This document shows positions 41,253-46,860 of a DNA stretch of 46,860 nucleotides, in pieces. Position numbers and translations under genes: made by a program. Origin of the DNA: Spirochaetaceae bacterium (lineage in GTDB: Bacteria; Spirochaetota; Spirochaetia; Treponematales; Rectinemataceae); contig DMNL01000041.1 of the NCBI GenBank assembly GCA_003452735.1, positions 1 through 46,860 on the forward strand, in the 5' to 3' direction. Position 1 is the stretch's first letter. Every line of letters begins with the position of its first letter. The notes under the pieces were generated by a model. The model saw nothing but the letters and a program-made list of their open reading frames with translations. It searched no databases and was not told the origin of the DNA.

Positions 41253-41987
41253 ATGTCTGGACATAGTAAATGGGCAAGCATTAAGCATAAAAAGGGGGCA
41301 CTTGATGCCAAAAGGGGCCAGCTTTTTACAAAGTTAATCAAGGAGATTTCAATTGCAGCTCGCATGGGCGGAGGGGATATCGAAGGTAATCCACGCCTTC
41401 GTACAGCAGTGTTGAAAGCTAGGGCTGCAAACATGCCAAAAGACAATATCGATCGAGCTATAAAAAAGGGTACTGGCGAGCTTGAGGGCTCTATCTATGA
41501 AGAGTTATTCTACGAAGCTTATACGCCAGGTGGTGGTGCAATGCTCATCGAAGTTCTCACCGATAATAAGAATCGAGCAGCCGCGGAAATACGAAACATA
41601 ATCACAAGATCAGGGGCCAATTTGGGGACTACCGGATCGGTCGCATACCTTTTTAAGCGCAAAGGCGTCCTAACCTATGATAGCGAAAAATACACCGAGG
41701 ATCAGATCATGGAAGCCGCCCTAGATGCTGGAGCCGATGATGTGGTCAGCGAAGATGGTACTATTTCGGTATACACTGATCCCGCTTCTTTTGAGGATGT
41801 CTTAAATATGATGAACGATAAAGGCTTCGAAACACTAGGAGCCGAAATCTCGATGCTGCCAGACTCTTATATAACTGTCGATCTAGAAACAGCTCAAAAA
41901 ATACAAAGACTCATCGATAAACTAGAAGAAAACGAAGATGTACAAAGTGTTTATCACAACATCGAAATGCCTGAGCTCGAGGAATGA
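41253..41987 (+). CDS. yebC: YebC/PmpR-family protein
   Basis: The 244-residue protein begins MSGHSKWASIKHKKGALDAKRG, the universal start of this family. It continues with NPRLRTAVLKARAANMPKDNI, then EAYTPGGGAMLIEVLTDNKNRAAAEIR and a C-terminal alpha/beta domain. It was long called a transcriptional regulator; recent work points to a role in relieving ribosome stalling, so the exact function is not settled. The start is ATG 41253 with AAAGGAG 6 bases upstream. It leads ruvC-ruvA-ruvB-queA and overlaps ruvC by ATGA. Confidence 0.93.
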   Translation: MSGHSKWASIKHKKGALDAKRGQLFTKLIKEISIAARMGGGDIEGNPRLRTAVLKARAANMPKDNIDRAIKKGTGELEGSIYEELFYEAYTPGGGAMLIEVLTDNKNRAAAEIRNIITRSGANLGTTGSVAYLFKRKGVLTYDSEKYTEDQIMEAALDAGADDVVSEDGTISVYTDPASFEDVLNMMNDKGFETLGAEISMLPDSYITVDLETAQKIQRLIDKLEENEDVQSVYHNIEMPELEE

Positions 41988-42502
41988 TCGGTTCCATGAA
42001 TTCTCAAAGTTCTCTCCTGGCAATCGGAATCGATCCTGGAATAGCATCGATAGGGTATGGCCTTGTGAGAACTTTTGAAGGAAGGCTTTCGCTGATTGCT
42101 TATGGTTGCATTGAGACAGAATCGGACGAACCAATTGGGAAGAGACTGACCTATATATTTGAAGAGATAAGAAAACTTCTTGGGCAATATGCTCCCGATA
42201 TTGGCGGCATCGAGGAGCTTTATTTTTTTAGAAATGTATCCTCAGCTTTCCCTGTAGCAGAGGCTCGTGGCGTTATTAGACTTGCTTTTGAAAAGACGGG
42301 TGTAGTCCTAAGGGAGTATAGTCCAAATGCTATAAAAAAAGCGGTGACAGGCTCTTCGAGGGCAAGCAAAAGCCAGGTTCAGGAGATGGTCAAGGTGCTT
42401 CTAGGTATGTCTCAGATACCGACCCCCGATCATGCTGCGGATGCTCTCGCTGCCGCTATTTGTACATTGCATTCTATTGGTCCTGCGGGCTATACTCTCT
42501 AA
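41984..42502 (+). CDS. ruvC: Holliday junction resolvase RuvC
   Basis: RuvC cleaves Holliday junctions as a dimer. The acidic active site is visible as Asp17 in GIDPGIAS, Glu77 in GIEELYFF, and His150 and Asp153 in DHAADALAAAI; in E. coli the His position is Asp, and His is common elsewhere. The 172 residues are of normal length. ATG 41984 overlaps yebC; ATG 41996 is a possible alternative. ruvA begins 2 bases after its stop. Confidence 0.94.
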   Translation: MIGSMNSQSSLLAIGIDPGIASIGYGLVRTFEGRLSLIAYGCIETESDEPIGKRLTYIFEEIRKLLGQYAPDIGGIEELYFFRNVSSAFPVAEARGVIRLAFEKTGVVLREYSPNAIKKAVTGSSRASKSQVQEMVKVLLGMSQIPTPDHAADALAAAICTLHSIGPAGYTL

Positions 42503-42503
42503 C

Positions 42504-43109
42504 ATGTTCAACAGAATAAAGGGTGTATTCAGCGGTTATGCAGATGAAGCCCTTCACATATCCACGGGAGCCATAGAATGGGAAATATTCGTCCCAATCC
42601 GTGATCCATCCTTTTACACCCACACAGGAGAAGAAATAGAGCTTTTCACATGGCTACATCACTATGAAGACGCGATGCGTCTATATGGTTTTTTTTCTGC
42701 AGTGGAACGCCAGCTTTTTCTCGATCTCCAAAAAGTAGAAGGGATTGGTCCTCGCCAAGCCTTTAAGATTTTACAAGGCATTGCGCCGCGCTCCTTAGCC
42801 ACGATGCTCGATAGAGGCGACCTAGCCTCATTGCAAAAAATTCCGGGCATAGGTCCAAAGACAGCACAAAAGATGATGCTAGCTCTAAAAGGAAAACTGA
42901 TTACTCCTGAAGAGGCTTCTGCTGCAATATCTAACTCTCAAGGACGATTCAGAGATGTAATCCGTGCCTTAGTTGAGATGGGTTTTGAACGAAAAGAAGT
43001 AGAGCGCGTGACAGCTCAGCTCGCTTCATCTTTAGAAGATGGTCCTGAAGCGGAAAAAGAATTGTTCAAAAGGGCACTTCTTGAGCTGTCCGCAGGAGCC
43101 GGAGCATGA
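42504..43109 (+). CDS. ruvA: Holliday junction branch migration protein RuvA
   Basis: RuvA tetramers hold the junction for RuvB. Residues 1-65 are the OB fold ([12 protein letters not shown], then [18 protein letters not shown]). Two helix-hairpin-helix motifs follow ([27 protein letters not shown]), then a flexible linker and the C-terminal RuvB-binding domain ([19 protein letters not shown]). ATG 42504 is chosen over an in-frame ATG 72 bases upstream inside ruvC, since only it begins the family sequence. It overlaps ruvB by ATGA. Confidence 0.95.
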   Translation: MFNRIKGVFSGYADEALHISTGAIEWEIFVPIRDPSFYTHTGEEIELFTWLHHYEDAMRLYGFFSAVERQLFLDLQKVEGIGPRQAFKILQGIAPRSLATMLDRGDLASLQKIPGIGPKTAQKMMLALKGKLITPEEASAAISNSQGRFRDVIRALVEMGFERKEVERVTAQLASSLEDGPEAEKELFKRALLELSAGAGA

Positions 43110-44152
43110 ATCCTCCTACAATAGATCAGACCTCTTCGCCCAGTACAATGAATCCCCTCTATAATCCAGCAGAAGACGAAAAGGAAGCCTCTCTGCGACC
43201 GCGCTATCTTTCCGAGTTTCAGGGTCAACAGAGAATAAAAGATAATTTGCTCATCTTTATTAAAGCTGCGCGCGATAGGGGTGAAGCGCTCGACCATCTA
43301 TTTCTGATGGGACCTCCTGGTCTTGGCAAAACAACTCTTGCTCTTGTTGTGGCATCCGAAATGGGCGTTGATTTTAAGCCTACAAGTGCACCTGCTATTG
43401 AAAAGCCCAAAGATCTGGCTGGCATTTTGACTAATCTTAGGCCCGCTGGTGTTCTCTTCATAGATGAAATTCATAGGCTTAAACCATCTATTGAAGAAAT
43501 GCTCTACATAGCCATGGAAGATTTCGAGCTCGATTGGATTATAGGACAAGGTCCTGCAGCTCGTACGGTAAGGATCCCTATTCCTCCCTTTACACTCGTA
43601 GGAGCGACAACCAAGGCAGGTATGGTCTCTGCTCCACTTTCAAGCCGTTTTGGAATATCTTTGCGCTTTGACTATTATTCTCCTGAAGAATTGGCAAGTG
43701 TTATTCGCCGTTCCTCGAATATTCTCGATATCAAAATTAAAGAAGATGCAATTGAACTCCTCTCTGGAACGAGCAGAGGAACGCCACGCATAGCTAATAG
43801 GCTTCTACGGCGGATGCGCGATTTTGCTCAGGTGCGAGGAGAAGGTATTATAACGAGAGATATCGTAGAGGATGGACTCGAAAGGCTGGAGGTGGATTAT
43901 CTTGGCCTCGAACGCCTTGATCGCGAAATTCTTAAGACAATAATCTCAAAGTTTGGAGGCGGACCTGTTGGGGCTGAAACTCTAGCCGTATCTGTTAGTG
44001 AAAGCGTTGAGAGCCTTGAAGATTATTACGAACCATATCTTATTCAGATAGGCATGCTAGCCCGTACGCCTCGTGGAAGAGTGGCAACTCCTATAGCATA
44101 TCGGCACCTCGGAATGGAAAAACTAGATGAAAACGGACAGTTTCAATTTTGA
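43106..44152 (+). CDS. ruvB: Holliday junction branch migration ATPase RuvB
   Basis: RuvB is the hexameric AAA+ motor of branch migration. It has [19 protein letters not shown], Walker [12 protein letters not shown], Walker [10 protein letters not shown], sensor 1 GATTKAG and arginine finger/C-terminal winged helix ([20 protein letters not shown]). Length 348 is normal, with a 25-residue N-terminal extension. It overlaps queA by 26 bases, which suggests a coupled, compact operon yebC-ruvCAB-queA. Confidence 0.97.
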   Translation: MNPPTIDQTSSPSTMNPLYNPAEDEKEASLRPRYLSEFQGQQRIKDNLLIFIKAARDRGEALDHLFLMGPPGLGKTTLALVVASEMGVDFKPTSAPAIEKPKDLAGILTNLRPAGVLFIDEIHRLKPSIEEMLYIAMEDFELDWIIGQGPAARTVRIPIPPFTLVGATTKAGMVSAPLSSRFGISLRFDYYSPEELASVIRRSSNILDIKIKEDAIELLSGTSRGTPRIANRLLRRMRDFAQVRGEGIITRDIVEDGLERLEVDYLGLERLDREILKTIISKFGGGPVGAETLAVSVSESVESLEDYYEPYLIQIGMLARTPRGRVATPIAYRHLGMEKLDENGQFQF

Positions 44153-45236
44153 TCTGCCGAAACATTTAATTGCACAATACCCCACAGAGGAACGAGGCAG
44201 ATCGCGCCTAATGGTTTTGGATCGCAGAACTGGAAACATCGTAGATTCCATGGTGGAAGATGTGGCCTCCTTTATTGAACCCAATGCTCTGATGGTGTTC
44301 AATGACTCGAAAGTGCGAAAAGCTAGATTATATGGAAGATGTGAACAGACAGGAACTTCCGTGGAATTTATCTTTCTTTCTCCATGGAAACAAGATGACT
44401 TAATAAGCCTTCGAGGCTCAGAATTCAATCATGAAGGTCAAGAGAATCTTGTAACAGCTTGTGAACAAGTATCATCTGTCTCGCGCCTATGGCGAGCTGT
44501 ATGCAATAAATCGAAACGCCAGAATATAGGCCGTTCATATATATTTCCAGGGCAGTTGAGAGGTTCAGTTGTCGAAGATAGAGGAGATGAAAAGATCATT
44601 GATTTTTCTTCTAATATAGGCGAAGAATATTTTGATCTTTACGGACATGTTCCTCTGCCTCCTTACATAAAGCGAGAAGATACAGGCAATGATGAGGTAC
44701 GGTATCAGACTGTGTTTGCAAAGCATACTGGTTCTGCCGCAAGCCCTACAGCTGGATTGCATTTTACGCCCCAACTACTCGATGAGCTTTCTCAGAAAGG
44801 TATAGAAATCGAATACCTTACCCTCCATATTGGTCTGGGTACTTTTCAACCTGTAAGGGTTGAGAATATCGAAGATCATCATATGCATGAAGAATGGTTC
44901 GAGATTCCGTTTCAAGTTGCCGAAAGAATAAACCTTGCTTTAAGAGAAGGCAGAAAAGTGCTGGCAGTAGGAACTACTTCTATGCGAGCTTTGGAATCAG
45001 CTTGGAATCGGGGACAAGTTAGGCATGGCAATTTTTCCACAAGAATTTTTATCTATCCAGGTTATGAATTCCATGTAGTTAATAGTCTTTTCACCAATTT
45101 TCATACTCCAAAATCTACTTTGATAATGTTGGTGTCTGCCTTTGCGGGGAGAGAAAAGATCATGCAATCATATCAATTAGCCATAGATAAAGGCTATCGA
45201 TTTTTCAGCTATGGCGACGCTATGCTTATTCTATAG
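44127..45236 (+). CDS. queA: tRNA queuosine biosynthesis protein QueA
   Basis: QueA transfers and isomerises the ribosyl group of SAM onto 7-aminomethyl-7-deazaguanine in tRNA. It begins [14 protein letters not shown], the family start, and has [38 protein letters not shown] and THIGLGTF-type sequence ([14 protein letters not shown]), then [12 protein letters not shown] and [15 protein letters not shown]. Length 369 is slightly longer than the E. coli enzyme. It is the last gene of the operon; a weak hairpin follows at 45246-45270. Confidence 0.95.
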   Translation: MKTDSFNFDLPKHLIAQYPTEERGRSRLMVLDRRTGNIVDSMVEDVASFIEPNALMVFNDSKVRKARLYGRCEQTGTSVEFIFLSPWKQDDLISLRGSEFNHEGQENLVTACEQVSSVSRLWRAVCNKSKRQNIGRSYIFPGQLRGSVVEDRGDEKIIDFSSNIGEEYFDLYGHVPLPPYIKREDTGNDEVRYQTVFAKHTGSAASPTAGLHFTPQLLDELSQKGIEIEYLTLHIGLGTFQPVRVENIEDHHMHEEWFEIPFQVAERINLALREGRKVLAVGTTSMRALESAWNRGQVRHGNFSTRIFIYPGYEFHVVNSLFTNFHTPKSTLIMLVSAFAGREKIMQSYQLAIDKGYRFFSYGDAMLIL

Positions 45237-45245
45237 CGTTTTTAG

Positions 45246-45270
45246 AGATGTTGGCATTTACGCCAAATCT
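45246..45270. terminator. Hairpin between convergent queA and tmk
   Basis: AGAT-TTGGC pairs with GCCAA-ATCT (one bulged G) around ATTTAC. It lies in the 70-base gap of two convergent genes but lacks a clear T run on either strand. Confidence 0.35.
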
Positions 45271-45306
45271 ATAGTTTATGGCGGTGGAACACTCAATTCA
45301 CACAAT

Positions 45307-45948
45307 TCAGCATTCAACGCCGAGAAAGCTTAAAACGATAGATTCTATTTGCTGATGCACAGATTCGATATCTTTGCTACCATCAATGCGCTCTATGCGC
45401 CAACCCTTATGAGAAAGACGATCAGCCATTCTCTCATACATGTTCTGCACTTTTCTTTGGAATTCGAGGGTCTCATAGATCTCTTTCTTTAATCGAGAAC
45501 GAATGCGAGTTATGCAGATTTCTGGATCTACTTCAAATAGGAGTGTCAAGCCTGGAGCTGGAAAAGTACTATTCAATAACCAAGGCAGTCTAGGTCCACA
45601 TGTTGTGCCTTGATAGGCTAGACTAGATAGAACATATCTATCTGAAACAACCATTGAACCAGCCTTGAGACTTTCGATAATGCCATTTTTCCCGTATAGA
45701 TGTTCATTTCGATCAGCAGCAAATAGATGTGCAACTGTAGTAGGAGCAACTATATCTTCGCCAGAGAGAATGGTACGGATCAGTTGGCCAATATGATTCA
45801 TTGTGGGTTCTGCCGTAACTATGCAAGAAAATCCTCCGGCAATTAGGCTCTCTGCCAGTAAGCGAACTTGGGTTGTTGTTCCAGCACCATCGATTCCTTC
45901 GATGACAATGAAACGATTTTTGAACTCGTCTGTGTTATATGAAGGCAT
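45307..45948 (-). CDS. tmk: Thymidylate kinase with altered P-loop
   Basis: Tmk phosphorylates dTMP to dTDP. RFIVIEGIDGAG, VVSDRYVLSSLAYQG (the DR motif), AEPT and the lid region TRIRSRLKKE are all recognisable, and the 213 residues are of normal length. The P-loop reads GAGTTTQ where the family has GxGKSTQ or GKTTQ: Thr24 stands at the position of the invariant lysine. The DNA (GGAACAACAACC read on the minus strand) is unambiguous. The enzyme may be less active or use another residue. The ATG has no ribosome-binding site and follows a promoter -10 after 8 bases. Confidence 0.9.
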   Translation of the reverse strand: MPSYNTDEFKNRFIVIEGIDGAGTTTQVRLLAESLIAGGFSCIVTAEPTMNHIGQLIRTILSGEDIVAPTTVAHLFAADRNEHLYGKNGIIESLKAGSMVVSDRYVLSSLAYQGTTCGPRLPWLLNSTFPAPGLTLLFEVDPEICITRIRSRLKKEIYETLEFQRKVQNMYERMADRLSHKGWRIERIDGSKDIESVHQQIESIVLSFLGVEC

Positions 45949-45956
45949 ATTATGCT

Positions 45957-45985
45957 AGTATATAGGCGACTTTAGGTTTTGTCAT
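45957..45985 (-). promoter_or_regulatory. Promoter of tmk, placed for a leaderless mRNA
   Basis: On the minus strand ATGACA (45985-45980), exactly 17 bases and TATACT (45962-45957) lead to AGCATAAT and then the ATG at 45948. A plus-strand TGCTAGTAT extended -10 for the TamB-like gene overlaps it (45953-45961). Confidence 0.6.
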
Positions 45986-46001
45986 TCAGGATTTGCGTTG
46001 A

Positions 46002-46860
46002 ATGAAGACGAAAAAATCTGTAATACTAATCGTCTTATTTTCTCTAACTCTTGCAATCTGTGGCAGTATTGCGATTATCGATCTCGTTCAACGTGAAGTG
46101 CAGGTACTAGCGATTAGAGCTTTAGATAAACTCCAGTCAACAATAGTCGATACTACCGGTCTTATTCTGAAATATGATTATTTGGATATCGAGTCTCTAA
46201 ATCGATTTTCCATGCATGGCATTGAGCTTATTCGCTCAGATCCTCTAGATCAGAATAATAGCGAGTTTCCATCATATTTGGAGTTCTCTCTACCATCAGA
46301 AAGATCAAATTACAAAGAACAGCCACCACTGAAGATAAATAAACTCTCAGTCCGGATAAGTTTTTGGGCTTTATTTGCCGGTCAAAATAATGAAGCTGTG
46401 AGAGACATCACAGTAGATGATGTCCAGATTTCGCTTTATTTCCCCAACGACGAATACATCATAAATAAGATACTAGCAAATTTCGTTTCAGGAAAAGCAA
46501 AAAGCCTTCCACATTTTGAACTATCAATCGGGCCTATACGCGCTGAGGTGCGAGAGATTGCGAAACAGCCCAACTCATCCATAGACAAGGATGTGATTAA
46601 TGGAGGAAGCCTGACCATAGAATCTCTCCAGTTTTCGAGCTTAACCGATTCTCCAGTTATCTTGGCACCCTCTGTGATTTTGAAGGCCAATGGCCTTTTT
46701 GGTTTGCCTAAAGAGCTCAATGCAGAATTTAGTCTTAGGGGAAGCGGAAATGCTGATTTATCCAATATCGATATGAACATAGAGCTTCAGGCAAGTTCTA
46801 CGAACTGGCACATTATACCGCAACAACTCTTACTGCAAAAGCGAGGGAGTAGGATAGAGT
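46002..46860 (+). CDS. TamB/AsmA-like envelope protein, N-terminal part
   Basis: The reading frame runs open from ATG 46002 to the window end (286 codons). An N-terminal hydrophobic segment (about 7-27) anchors the protein in the inner membrane. Then comes a region of beta-strand repeats with patterns such as YDYLDIESLNRFSMHGIELI, LKINKLSVRISFWALF, and IGPIRAEVREI. This pattern of short amphipathic strands with an N-terminal anchor is typical of AsmA/TamB-type lipid-transfer or outer-membrane assembly proteins. The long C-terminal part that would settle it is outside the window. It has its own candidate promoter, divergent from tmk. A spirochaete-specific repeat protein is the alternative. 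Confidence 0.5.
   Translation, partial: MKTKKSVILIVLFSLTLAICGSIAIIDLVQREVQVLAIRALDKLQSTIVDTTGLILKYDYLDIESLNRFSMHGIELIRSDPLDQNNSEFPSYLEFSLPSERSNYKEQPPLKINKLSVRISFWALFAGQNNEAVRDITVDDVQISLYFPNDEYIINKILANFVSGKAKSLPHFELSIGPIRAEVREIAKQPNSSIDKDVINGGSLTIESLQFSSLTDSPVILAPSVILKANGLFGLPKELNAEFSLRGSGNADLSNIDMNIELQASSTNWHIIPQQLLLQKRGSRIE

Noticed and set aside
46436..46780. Minus-strand open frame opposite the TamB-like gene
   Set aside because: It lies wholly opposite a longer open frame with a signal anchor and has no recognisable features.

Overview
The window reads as an ordinary chromosomal segment of a spirochaete, most likely in the Treponema/Spirochaeta branch. This is inferred from gene content. 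The GAPDH is of the type shared by spirochaetes and Euglenozoa, pgk, tpiA and secG lie close together, there are many lipoproteins with relaxed lipoboxes, and several small proteins look spirochaete-specific. DNA is AT-leaning by eye, genes are tightly packed, and many neighbours overlap by ATGA, which suggests translational coupling. No insertion sequence, prophage, CRISPR array, rRNA or tRNA was found by reading. No gene-free stretch exceeds 300 bases.

Layout. 1-2759 (minus): the start of rarA, a lipoprotein, a small outer-membrane barrel protein and an unknown protein. 2877-6773: an unknown protein, a lipoprotein with an HExxH motif, an unknown acidic protein and a DivIC/FtsB-like division protein. 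6819-9251 (minus): a bifunctional PBP1A. 9448-15080: gap-pgk, a strong terminator, cysK-cysE, then tpiA and secG, so a cysteine module sits inside the lower-glycolysis block. 15227-21106: a flavodoxin-like small protein, a J-domain protein, a SurA-like chaperone, nusB, map, an HtrA protease and a phosphoribosyltransferase. 21133-26110: glgC divergent from an mrfA-mrfB DNA repair pair. 26036-31004 (minus): a PEGA/SUMF1-fold protein, smpB and rsmD, then separately a TPR protein and rlmN, which carries an in-frame amber codon. 31074-35175: signal peptidase I, a signal-peptidase-like protein lacking the catalytic serine, hemW and an L-fucose-isomerase-like protein. 35191-36395 (minus): a pentapeptide-repeat protein coupled to a metallo-beta-lactamase-fold hydrolase. 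36533-45236: a zinc-ribbon protein, a glutamate-racemase homologue missing a catalytic cysteine, rsgA, mutS2, yebC, ruvC, ruvA, ruvB and queA. 45307-46860: tmk (minus) divergent from a truncated TamB/AsmA-like gene.

Functionally the window combines glycolysis, cysteine synthesis, envelope assembly (PBP1A, SecG, LepB, SurA-like, HtrA, TamB-like), ribosome maintenance (SmpB, RsmD, RlmN, RsgA, QueA, YebC) and DNA repair (RarA, MrfAB, MutS2, RuvABC).

Three things stand out. First, several operon-leading genes have a promoter -10 box only 7-9 bases before an ATG and no Shine-Dalgarno sequence, which suggests leaderless mRNAs. Second, several enzyme homologues have lost a textbook catalytic residue (LepB paralogue, MurI, Tmk, the MBL hydrolase). 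Third, rlmN is intact apart from a single in-frame stop codon. I found no clear new multi-gene system; the leaderless-promoter pattern is the strongest candidate for something not yet described.
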